The translations under genes and the position numbers were made by a program. 53,021 nt of DNA from Mastigamoeba balamuthi (lineage: Eukaryota; Evosea; Mastigamoebida; Mastigamoebidae), in NCBI GenBank assembly GCA_902651635.1, contig CACRSC010000043.1, positions 184,392 to 237,412 on the forward strand. Direction: 5' to 3'. Shown piece by piece: positions 21,991-32,000 of the stretch (positions are counted from its first letter, which is position 1; every line of letters starts with the position of its first letter). The notes under the pieces were generated by a model. The model made no database searches. It saw only the letters and a list, made by a program, of their open reading frames with translations, and was not told the origin of the DNA.

Positions 21991-24418
21991 TTACACTGAG
22001 CGCTCGGCCGACTTGTCCTCTTGTCTCAGGTCCGGCGCGTTGAAGTTTGTCTCCGACCAGAACCGTGGGGCCGGGCTGCAGGGCTCGCGGCCAGCAGGGG
22101 CGTTGGGCTGCTGCACTACGGCGAGGCACAGGCTGTTCCTCGAGGAGCAGCAGCTGTTCCTGGAGCAGGACAGCCTCGACGTGCTGCGCCTCTCCGGGAC
22201 GTCGGGCTCCCCGGGCCCAGAGTCCTTGGCGTCGTCCTCCAAGCGGGGGTCGTGCTCCCCGCTGTCCACGTCCTCCTCCTCCTCGAGGAAATAGAACCCC
22301 TGGCTCATCGTACTCCTCAGTCGGAACGTGGCCCTGCGAGGCAGCCGAGGATCTTTAGAAAGCGGCATCCTCGCAGCGAGCGTACACGATGGCTATGATG
22401 ATGCCAAAGTCGAGTACGTCAAAGAGGAGCAGCGTGACCCACTGTGTCACCTTCACCGTGACGCAAACGTTCACCGCAAGCACGGCAGCGACATACCCTA
22501 TGATGATAGACCTGAACGTCCTGCGTTCAGAATAACGATCCGGTCAGGTGCGCCGCATTTGCGTAGGCAAAATAAAATCGCACTTCATCATCTGGGCCTT
22601 ACGCTCCAGGGACCTGACGCGGTCGAGGTTCACCGGCGGCGGGGGCGGCACGTCCTTGGGTATCGTCGAGAGGTCCACTGGCTTCCTGTTGCGAGCAACA
22701 GAGCTGGTTGGCTTCGTGCTGGCATAAAAGGGAAGAGAAGGCCGCACGGCATCTGATGCTTGAGCATATTGATGGTCGTGCTGGCACGCATGAAGACAAC
22801 GGCAATCACGGCGCAGAACACGAGCGACTCGAGCACCTGGGGAAGGTGGGGACGTCAGCCGCCGCGCTCGCAGGGCGCCACCCACGCTTCAGTCCGCCCG
22901 CACCGTGAAGTAAAAGTTGACAAAGTACTCGCACGCCATCGCGGCAACATGCACGTTGAGCACCGCGATGATGACCAGCGGCCTGCGGGGCGGGTGCCTG
23001 TCGATGATGTCCCACCCGCTGGCGATGAGCATGAGCAGCCCCAGGAACGCTGTCCGACGCCTGCGCATTTTTTCCGTCACATTTGCATTCGTGGCACACG
23101 AATATAGAAGAGCCGGCCGGCCGGGTAGGAGGAAGGAGGAAGGAGGAAGGGTGGGGCACTAACGCTATGACGAGGATGTTGTACAGGTAGTACACCCACA
23201 CGTGGACCCAGCCTGGCGGCGTGCGCGGCGCGGGCCAAGGTCAGCGCGGGGGATAACGCTGGTGGGGTTGAGGAGAGGAGGGAGGGCGTCGCCTCGCACC
23301 GTAGTGGTGCACATGCCAGTAGTAGGCGCACAGGTACGAGACCACGACGAGCTTCAGGGAGATGTACCCGCTTATCGTGGTGTGCAGCTTAGGGCGTTGC
23401 TAAAACGTGCAGGGGCGCATCAGTTTTGTTCAAAGCCGAATAAGCCAATCCGGGGGTGTTGGGGGGGCGATGGAGGGGGGAGGGGTGCGTGGTCTGCCCT
23501 CGTGTGGGCGGAACGCACAGAGAGGTGCAGCACAAAGTTGGCGAGCCACCCGGCCAGCACCGCGCCCCACAGCCCCGCGAACACCGAGAACATGATCGGC
23601 GCCGGTATCACCTGCCCCCCGCGCGCGTCAGCGAGGGAGGGGAGGGAAGGCGGGGGCAGAGACAAGGAAGGAAAGAAGGAAGGAAGGGGGAAGGCGGCCC
23701 CACATCTGCGTTGAGTTGCTCTCCTCCCGGGTTGAGGGCGGTCACCACAGCCTGCGCGGTTCTGCCCCTGTCAGAGCGTCCCGGGCAACAGGGGGGGGAA
23801 GAGAGCCATTGAGCGACCTTGAGGCGAGCAGAGGAATCGCGGCAGGCGAAGACGCCGATGAGGTGCCGCGTGGCCTGGCCGATCTCCCACGTGTTGTCGC
23901 GCGTCGCGTTGTCGGCGCCCGCAAAGGCGTAGAGCACCTCGGGCAAGGCCCACGCCGCCGGGCTGTCGCTGCACGCGCCGCCCAGCCTGTCCAGCTTCGC
24001 GGAGGAGGGAGAGGGGAAAGGGGAGAAGGCTGGTGAGAATAGCACCCCAGCAGCAGGGGCGCACGTGTCGCGAGACCCGGCGTCTGAGTGTTTTCGGGAA
24101 GTGATGAAAAATGCACCTCGCGGCGGGCGGACTCGGAAACCACGGCAAACCGGTACTCGCCGGGCTCGGACACGCTGCCGAGCTCCAGCCGCACCGTGCC
24201 GCCGCTGCGGAACGCGAAGGAAGCGAAGAACTCGCCGCCGTCGCGCCGGAGCTCGAGGTCGCTGCGCGGGGTGGGTGGGGTCGGAAGGGGGGAGAGGGGG
24301 CGGCGTGTGCGCGGGTCAGAAAGAAAAGGCCCGGGGGCTTCCGCAGGTACACGTGGTAGACCATGCAGAGGGCGGGGAGGCCCAGCAGGGCCAGGACGGC
24401 GAGGGACCGGGCGGCCAT
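21991..24418 (-). CDS. seven-transmembrane GOST/GPR180-like protein
   Basis: Twelve exons: 24418-24351, 24261-24117, 23994-23818, 23751-23704, 23611-23519, 23399-23300, 23212-23164, 23060-22904, 22836-22748, 22685-22584, 22520-22386 and 22333-21991. They sum to 1506 nt, giving 501 aa. A signal peptide is followed by a beta-rich luminal domain and then about seven hydrophobic helices. The first begins IPAPIMFSVFAGLWGAV. The fourth contains LLMLIASGW, typical of the Lung_7-TM / intimal-thickness receptor groups. The last is followed by FYFLEEEED and a long acidic, Ser/Cys-rich cytosolic tail. GOST proteins act in Golgi-to-surface trafficking. I cannot tell whether GPR107/108, TMEM87 or GPR180/TMEM145 is closest. 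Start chosen at the signal peptide. Confidence 0.82.
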
Positions 24419-24745
24419 CGGGTGCGCGAGATCGTGCGCCGCGTCGCGTGCGTGGGTTTTGGGTATTTCGCCCTGCTGGGTGCGCTGGCAACAGAAGTGG
24501 CGAGATTCTGTCCCCGGGAATCTTCTCGCGCTCACGTCACCTGTGAGGGCGCGGGAGAACTGGTGCCCCCCGCTGCGCACCATCTGCCCGCAGAAGAAAC
24601 GTCATCCGGGGGGGTCAGGATCGCCTTTTCCTTCCCCATCCGCAACTGTAGGCAGAAATCTGTTCATCTGGTATATTTTACCCTCTGCGCTGTTTTTTCC
24701 AGATTGCGCCCGCGATTGAATTGGGCTTGCGTTACCGGGGCCGCC
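24419..24745. other. spacer between HSF and the 7TM gene
   Basis: This 327-bp gap separates the HSF stop from the start codon of the downstream same-strand gene. I see no coding or RNA feature in it. Confidence 0.5.
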
Positions 24746-26200
24746 TCAGACCCTGGGCGGGTTCGGCGAGTCGTTTTGCATCTGCAGCACTGTCGTGCTC
24801 GCTGTTCTCGCCTGCTGGACGCCGATGGGGTACAGGCCCTGCGCCAGGGGCGGCATCAGCTGCATGCCGTACGCAGCCGCCGCGGGCTGGAAGAACATGT
24901 CCTGCTGCATGAAGACGGGCGCCTGCTGCACGTAGCCGGGCGTCATCTGGCGCGCGTCGGGCTGCATGAGGGGCTGCGGGAACAGCACGATGCTGTTCAT
25001 GTTGCTCATGTCGACGACCTGCCCGCGCGGCTGCTGCTGCTGCTGCGCCTGCAGGGCCTCGGCCATGCGGCTCACGCGCCGCTCGAGCTCCTCCCCCCGC
25101 GACCTCACGTGCGCCAGCGACTCGCGCAGCTGCGCCACGGTCGCGTCCGTCTGCTCGTTCATGTCCCGCAGCCTCGCCAGCTCCTCGAGCACCGACCTGC
25201 ACAGCTTCGCCGCGTCCACTCCCTCGCCCTCGCAGCCCTGCCTCGCGTACTGCTGCTGCTGTGGCTGCGGCTGCGGCTTCTGCGGGGAGGCCAGCGGCAG
25301 GTCGAGGGCCTCGTCGAGGTCGCACCTCTTCGGGGTGGCGGCGGCCTGCGGGGTGAGGACGACGGGCCGCGAGCTCTGCGCCGGGTGCGTCGCCGCGTGG
25401 TCCGAGAGGGCTGCGGCGGCCAGCAGCGCGATCTCGCGGCGCGCCGAGACGCTGGTGGCGCAGACGCCAGCGCCGGCCTGCGGCGCGCGGCGCCGGACGA
25501 TCTTGCGCAGCAGCTTGGGGGCGCCCTTGCGGAAGAACTCGTGGCGGAAGGCGAACCCCCCGCGCTCGCTCTCGATCTTGTGGAACCCGTAGATGTTGAG
25601 CTGCCGCACGAAGCTGCAGAAGTTCGAGTGCTTGAAGTACTTGGGCAGCACCTGAGACGCCCCACGGCGGGCCGGGCCAGGGACCCCCGCGTTCAGAAGG
25701 AAGTCGCCAGAACGGAAGGGAAGCGAAACGGGGGTCGGGCCCCCCAGTCCAAAAATGGCACAGAGCGCAGCGCAAAAACGCAAGCAAGAGAGAGGAGGTC
25801 GTCTGAGGTGCTCTGCGGGGACGGGAGCGCACCACTTCCGAGAACTCCACGGGGTCCCACACCACGAACGCCGTGTTGCCGTGCTCCTCGCTCCTGCGAC
25901 GCGCGCGTGTCAGGTGGCCCCTCCCCCGCACACGTGCCCGCAGTGCCCTCTCGCCATTGCGGGGCATAGCGCGACATTCCGCTTCCGCCGGCTGCGCGCC
26001 GAGGGGGGGAGCGAGGGGGGCGGGGCGCACCAGCGGACGAGGGACTGCGTGGAGGAGTCCTCGACGAGCTCCGCCAGCTTGGTGATGAACGGCGGCAGCG
26101 TCGGCGCCTGCGCGTCGCCGCAGGAGGACGCGGCGGCGGCCGCAGCGTCCGACTCGGTGTCGGTGGCGCTCAGGTCGCGCTCCGGGGGCGAGACGTCCAT
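24746..26200 (-). CDS. HSF: heat shock transcription factor
   Basis: Three exons, 26200-26031, 25893-25836 and 25651-24746, sum to 1134 nt, giving 377 aa. The HSF DNA-binding domain begins [13 protein letters not shown] near residue 36. It continues through [19 protein letters not shown] and the recognition helix [13 protein letters not shown], ending with FRHEFF and KIVRRR. A coiled-coil trimerisation region follows (about 215-285, [15 protein letters not shown] onward), then a Gln/Met/Pro-rich C-terminal part likely to activate transcription. The factor binds nGAAn arrays as a trimer under proteotoxic stress. Introns interrupt the domain at W|SEE and SE|VLP. It is divergent from the ABC transporter gene, with a 428-bp shared upstream region. 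Confidence 0.96.
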
Positions 26201-26628
26201 GGGTGCGGGGGAGGGGGGGCTGGGAGCAGCAGGGGCGGGTGGGGAGGCTGTGGCCTGGCGCCGGGGTTACGGGGTTGACGGGGCCGAGAAAGAACCGAGG
26301 CCGAAGATTCGCAGCAAAAGAGAAGAGTGCAGCCGCACAAGCCGTGGAATTCCTTTCGCCGTGACGCAGAGTGAACCGGAGCTTCACGACAAGATCTGAC
26401 CCCGAATTTCTGGGCTCTAGATCTGTTCAGTGGTCCCGGCTGCCCGGGGACCGTTGCTCAAAGCGACGCGTCAGAAACGACTCTCTGTGATAGACACGTC
26501 CGTATCTCTCTCTCTTGAGGGGGAGGAACGGATTCAGGCGAAGCAACCCTCTCTGGCGCCAAAATCAGTACTGAGATACGGTCTCACACTTTCAAAAAAA
26601 AAACTCGTGCACAAACCGAACAGGCCGA
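26201..26628. promoter_or_regulatory. shared upstream region of HSF and the ABC transporter
   Basis: This 428-bp region separates the HSF start (minus) and transporter start (plus) and must hold both promoters. I looked for a clean head-to-head GAA/TTC heat-shock element and found only imperfect matches (near 26380), so I claim no HSF autoregulation. Confidence 0.4.
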
Positions 26629-29052
26629 ATGAACGAAGACGCCGAGACGGAGGGACTGCTGCAGCGCGAAAAGGCGCTGAGAAGCGACCACGGGGCGTCT
26701 GTCGCGGGCGCCGAGAAGACGGCGGGCTTCAACTGGGCGTTTGTCGTGCGCCTGGCCCGCCTGCTGCGCGCGGCCTACAGCGACGACCCGGCGGCCGTGG
26801 GCATCACGGTGGCGCTCGTCGCGGCCTCGCTGACGCAGACCTACGTCATCTCGTGGACCGGCACGTTCGTCGGCCAGTTCTACGCCTCCATCTCTGCCCA
26901 GGACAGGCCCGCGTTCATCAAGGCGCGCGCAGGCCCCCACTGAGAGGGAGGAGGGCGAAGAGAGAGCTATTCTCGCGTTGCTTGTGCCCGTTTTTGGGCA
27001 TGCAATTAACCGCCGCTTGCAGCGTGACGCAATACCCCTTTTTTCGCAACCAATATTTGGCGGTTAAATTGCTGAATTGGTTGCTGTGTGGCACAGGCGT
27101 TCATGTTGGGCGCGTCTGTGGAGGTCGCGGCCGCCACGCTGCTGAGCCTACTCAACTTCATGTGCGAGGCGCTGGCGTGGAGGTTTCGGCGCACGCTGGT
27201 CCGCCAGATGCACCAGCGCTACTTCCGCGACCTCGTCTACTACACGATGGCCAACCTCGACAGCCGCATCGACAACCCGTGAGGCTCGCACGGGCCCCTG
27301 GCCCTCGCAACTGACTCCGCACCGCACATGGGACCTCGCCAGCGACCAGCGCATCACGACGGACGTGGACCGTTTCTGCTTCAACGCCGCGTACATTTTC
27401 CAGCAGTGTGTCACAGCGCCGGTCATAATCGTGCTCTACACGTTTCTGACGATTCACCACATCATCTGGTGCCCCCCCACCTCGGGTGCATCCAAAGGGA
27501 TTGACGCCGGGCCATTTTGTCGGCAGGTATGCGCCGCTGATCATATTCGCGTACTTCCTGGTCGGGTCTGTGATCAACAAGCTCATCTCTTCGCCAACTG
27601 CCAAGCTCGTCTTCCGCCAGGCACCAGCGCCAGCACCCCCTACCATACCGCACATCCCTCTCTCACGGATCAAACTCACAGGAAATGCTCGAGGGCGAGT
27701 TCCGGTTCGCGCACGTCGCGGTCAGGAACTTCAGCGAGTCGATTGCGCTTTCCGACGGCCATGGGCGCGAACACAACCGGGTGAGCCGCTACCTCACCGA
27801 CGTGCTCTCCAACAAGCTGCGCGTGGTGTGCTGGCAGTTCGCACTCGACCGTGCGCCCTTCCCTCCCCGCCCCGCAGGCGTCTGCCAGTCCTCAGGGCTC
27901 CCTGCGCAGTGTCGAGCAACTACTTTCAGTACTGCGGCGCCATCGTCAACTACATCGTCGTCGCGCTCCCCGTCTTCATCAACGGCAGGAAGGCCTCGGC
28001 CGCCGAAATTGCTGCTGTGCGCTGGCGGCAGGGGGGGCACCTCACCTCTGTTAGCGCATCTCACATGCGGCCCTCCCTGTGCACAGAACTGCTTCTACGC
28101 CATTGAGCTGGTGCAGGGGTTCAGCATGTTCTTCAAGTGTGCCAAGCAATTCTCGGAGCTGGCGGGGCTCACCTCGCGTCTGGGGACGCTGCTCGAGGTG
28201 TCGGACGAGCTGACTGCCATGAGGAAGTCCGTCACCGGCTCGACGGTCGCGCATAGCGACTGCGTCGAGTTCGAGAACGTCACGTACTGGACCCCCACAA
28301 ACCACTGCCTCGTCAAGGGTGCTCTGCCCCGCCCCGCCTCACCCTCTCGACCCCTCACAGCCCCCCCACGGCCAGATCTGAGCTTCAGCGTGCGGAGGGG
28401 CCACAACGTGGTGATCACGGGGCCCAGCGGCTGCGGCAAGTCGTCGCTCATCCGCGTGCTCTACGGGCTGTGGCCGTTCTACACGGGCGACATCAGGAAG
28501 CCCCGGCAGTCGTCCGACGGCGGCGACCCCGCGCGCGCCCCGCTGCAGCCCGCGAGCAGCATCGCGTTCCTGCCGCAGCACCCGTACGTGGCGCACATGC
28601 TGAGCCTCGAGGAGCAGGTCCTCTACCCCGCGCCCCGAGGCGCCACGACGCACATCGAGCCACCGGAGCTCCGCAGGCTCCTGGGCCTCGTGGGCCTGGA
28701 GAGGGCCCTGGACCTCGAGTCCGAGTGCGTCCACAAGGGCCGCCCGGCGCCGGACTGGAGCACCGTGCTCTCGCTGGGCGAGCAGCAGAGGCTGGCGGTG
28801 GCGCGACTGCTGCACCAGAGGCCCGCGTTCGCGGTGCTGGACGAGGCCACGAGCTCTCTGGACGTCGCCGCCGAGTCGCGGGCCTACGGGCTGCTGGCCG
28901 AGGCGGGCATCACGCTGGTGAGCGTGGGGCACAGGGCCAGCATCGTCCCGTTCCACCAGACGGAGCTGCGCCTCGAGGGCGACGGCTCGTGGTCTCTGCT
29001 CGAGGTCGGCGCCAGCGGACAGCCAGACAGGTCCTCGGCCGACGCCAAATAG
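26629..29052 (+). CDS. ABC half-transporter, subfamily D (ABCD4-like)
   Basis: Eight exons: 26629-26922, 27097-27278, 27343-27468, 27527-27620, 27682-27850, 27910-28016, 28087-28318 and 28376-29052. They sum to 1881 nt, giving 626 aa. The transmembrane half carries family landmarks such as [22 protein letters not shown] and [11 protein letters not shown]. The nucleotide-binding half has Walker [18 protein letters not shown] (Q-loop), signature [14 protein letters not shown], Walker [13 protein letters not shown] and the H-loop SVGHR. The LSxGE signature and the WSLLEV end resemble ABCD4 more than the fatty-acyl peroxisomal ABCD1-3, judged by eye. ABCD proteins dimerise in peroxisomal or lysosomal membranes and move acyl-CoA or cobalamin. 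Introns one (26923) and four (27621) appear to start with GC. Confidence 0.93.
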
Positions 29053-29423
29053 AACGAAGAACGCTCCCAACACTCCCCAACCCACGTATCACGTAGTTTT
29101 GCGTCCTTTTTTTTGGCGGTAGCGATTCCATTGATTTGAATCTGACCCTTGTAGATTCTCTTTCACGACGACTCCCGCCAGAGCCGCCCCAGCCGTTGCG
29201 ACAGCGACGGGGGATGAGCGCCGTGGCCGTTTCTGCGTCCTTGCAGGGTCCCTCCGGAGGCCCCATCAAAACTGAAACCCGCATGCGGGCATCGCAACTG
29301 AGTTCACAGGACATCAAGCACTTTCTCGCAGTTTTCCTGCGGCGCCTCAGCAGTTTATTCCGCACGCTCACCGGCTCAGCGCCCAGCGCCCCACCCGCCC
29401 CCACGGCCCCTTCCCCCTCCCCG
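29053..29423. other. spacer before the ankyrin/F-box/Ras-like gene
   Basis: The frame of the next gene is open upstream of 29424 and has an ATG at 29214. The codons there lack the G/C-ending bias that starts at 29424, so I take this as 5' UTR and promoter. Confidence 0.45.
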
Positions 29424-31897
29424 ATGGACATCCTCTCCTCGCTCCCCCAGGGCGCCGCGTGGTTCGAGAGCGGCCGCATCCGCCTCGCGAGCTACCGCGC
29501 CCGCCGCCTGCACGCGCTGACGTCGCGCGCGCCCGTCGCCCTGTGCGCGGGCCTGAGCCCCTCGGCCTTTGCGCGCTGCCCCCACGCGCTGCACGCGGCC
29601 TGCTGGGCGCTGCGGCCGTCGTTGGCGGGCGACGCGGGGGCCGAGAGGCTGCCGGGCAGGTGCGTGTCGTTCGACGCCGGCGCGGGGACCGTCGCCATCG
29701 CCGCGCCCGCGGAGCTCGCGGCGTGGGACGACGACGAGGGCGCCGTCGTCTGGGTCGTCTGGGCCCCGCCCGACGCCTCCGACCCCGAGATAGCCCCGCT
29801 CGTAGAGCTCGTCGAGACGCGCGCGACGCGGTGCGTGACGTCATATGGCGCCCGCCTGCCCTTTTGCGCGGAGGCGGGGGATTTCAATTGATTTTGCGTG
29901 CGGATCCCATCCAAGAGAGCTGCCGGCGGACGTCCGGGGGTCGATAGAGGCGTTTGCGCGCAAGCGCAAGAGGGCCATCGACGCGCAGGACTCGCGTGGG
30001 CAGACGCTGCTCCACGCCGCCTGCTCCGTGGGCAACGCCGAGCTGGTCAGGGTCAGTACACCAATGCGCTTGCCCACCTGCCCCCACCGCCTTTTGCGTG
30101 CTCCTCGCCCTCTCTCCCCTGACACGCGTCGCTGTGCGGGCAGTGGTTCGTGACGGAGCTGTCCGCGTCGGTCGACGTCGCGGACAACTCGCGGTGGACG
30201 CCGCTGCTCACGTCGGTCGTCTGGGGCCACGTCCACATTGCCAAGTCGCTGTGCGCCGAATGCGCACCACAGAGACCACCCGCCTTCCTGTCCCCTCATG
30301 CTCGCATTTCCCTTCCCCAGGATCGCCGAGCACCAAGCGGACGTGTGCCAGAGGTCGCTCAATGGGAGCACAGCGCTGCACCTGCTGGCCTCGAGCAGCC
30401 GCGGTGAGCACGAGGACGCCGAGTGGCGGAAGGACTGGGAGGACGTCGCGCGGATGCTCATCGCCGGTGGTGTCGCCGTCGACGCCGAGAGGCACGACGG
30501 CGTCACCCCGCTGGCCCTCTGCGCCCAGAGGGGCAACGCGCAGGGCGCGGCGTTCCTCCTGAGCGCCGGGGCGGACCCCAACCACGCGAGCGCCAGTGGG
30601 GACAGACCTCTCCACGTGGCCGTGCAGCACGCGTCCCCAGAGGTTGTCGAGGCCCTCGTCTCGTTCGGCGCTGGTGCGCCACAACGCGCCACTTTTGCCC
30701 CTTCAAGGCGCCAACGGCAGCACCACCGCAGACAGGACAGCAGTGGGGGCAGCGGGGAAGACTGTGCACCAGCTGGCGGTGGCCAGGGGCGACGAGCGAG
30801 TCCTCGAGGCACTGTCGCAGAACATCTCTGCCATCACCAACATGTCCGAGTGGCTCGTGGGATGTATGCAGACCCTATTGTTCCACCAGTCTCCGGTTCT
30901 GACTGCTGAGCTTCCCAGACATCATGTCGTTTATGTGCCCCAAGGACGTGTGCGAAGCAAGGCTTGTCTGCAGGTCCTTCAGCAAGATAGGCGCCGCTCT
31001 CTTGAGGAAGCCGGAATACTGGGCATCGATGGACGGCTCCAAGGGCCGCTACCTTAGCGCTAAGCACTTTGTGAGCCCTCCCAGCTCATGGCGCGCGCCC
31101 CTGTTCACAAAGCTCCTACAGGAGGAGAGCTACTGTGGCGACGTCGAGTCGTGGACTCAGGAGGTCCCCGAGACAGAGCAGGCCTCGATGCACCTGAAGA
31201 TAATGGTGATGGGCGACCACCTCTCCTCCAGCTCAAAGAAGGCTCTGATAGACTGCCTTGGCACCGGCAGCGTCTCAGAGTGCGCCATTTTGTGTGGGGC
31301 GTCGTCCAGAGGTCTGACGCTCCACAGGACGGTGGAACAGGCGGGTCCCGACTGGCCCCCGAGGAAGGGTCTGTTCATGGTGGGAAGAAAGAGGATGATG
31401 CGGGGTCAGGTGACGGGAATCGAGCTCGGCGCCCCCGGGACAGAGACATCCTCGAAGGCCTGGAGGTACACGGCCGCCATTGCTGTCGTGTACAACGCAG
31501 CGAACCGCGAGTCGTTGAACAGTCTTGGCAACTGGAGGATCGAGGCCAAGGTTCCGTCTCTAGTCAGCACTTGGCACTCGGTCTGACATGCTTGGCACAG
31601 ATCCACACAACAGAGGACACGGCAGTGGTTCTCGTGGGTGCCGTGCAGGACGGAGAGGAATGCCTGGTGTCCGAGGACGAGGCAAAGATGCTCGGGCTCG
31701 AGTGGAAGTGCCCGCACGTCTTTGTGACGTTCCCATCTGGGAGGAGCATGCTGTTGTGCTCCAAGGGTATAGCGGAAATGGCCTTCGAGGTTCAAAACAG
31801 CAGAGACAAGGCTCTGCGCCGACGGCCGCAGTCGCCGTTGAGGCCAACCAGCATGCTAGTGACGAGCCGAGAGAAGAAAGAGTGCACAGTTATGTAA
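29424..31897 (+). CDS. ankyrin repeat - F-box - degenerate Ras-like GTPase protein with CAAX box
   Basis: Seven exons: 29424-29830, 29916-30051, 30144-30250, 30321-30673, 30732-30863, 30919-31550 and 31601-31897. They sum to 2064 nt, giving 687 aa. Residues 1-135 are unrecognised. Ankyrin repeats follow (about 150-375: GQTLLHAACSVGNAELV, STALHLLA, GVTPLALCAQRGNAQGAAFLLSAGAD, RPLHVAVQ, KTVHQLAV). An F-box comes next (about 378-425: MSFMCPKDVCEARLVCRSF). A Ras/Rab-shaped domain fills about 469-670, with LKIMVMGD at the start, IAVVYNAANRESLNSLGNW, VVLVG and VSEDEAKMLGLEW. Its GTP-binding motifs are degraded: P-loop reads GDHLSSSSKK, the NKxD position reads AVQD, and no SAK is seen. The protein ends KECTVM, a CAAX box favouring farnesylation. 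I infer a membrane-tethered SCF substrate adaptor. A 50-nt intron joins the two halves of the Ras-like domain. Confidence 0.82.
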
Positions 31898-32000
31898 TTC
31901 AGCATTTTGTTATCGAGAATCCAGTGCTACTCATCCAAGACCACGCAGCACTGCCCTTCTTTATTGTGTCGGTTCTTCCATCACCAACTATTCATACACT

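Noticed and set aside
24732-26387. Single 551-codon minus-strand frame across the HSF gene
   Set aside because: It runs in the wrong frame through introns and exons; the HSF domain is read only by the three-exon model.
26370-26420. Heat-shock element in the HSF/ABC divergent promoter
   Set aside because: Only imperfect GAA/TTC pairs are present; no three-unit nGAAn array.
29053-29423. Upstream ATG at 29214 as start of the ANK-F-box-Ras protein
   Set aside because: Codons between 29214 and 29424 lack the G/C-ending bias that begins at 29424, and a spacer of this length is expected to hold the promoter.
30674-30707. A 34-nt intron in the ankyrin/F-box/Ras-like gene
   Set aside because: A later in-phase acceptor at 30731 gives a normal 58-nt intron and restores a typical ankyrin FGAD ending, so no ultra-short intron is needed.
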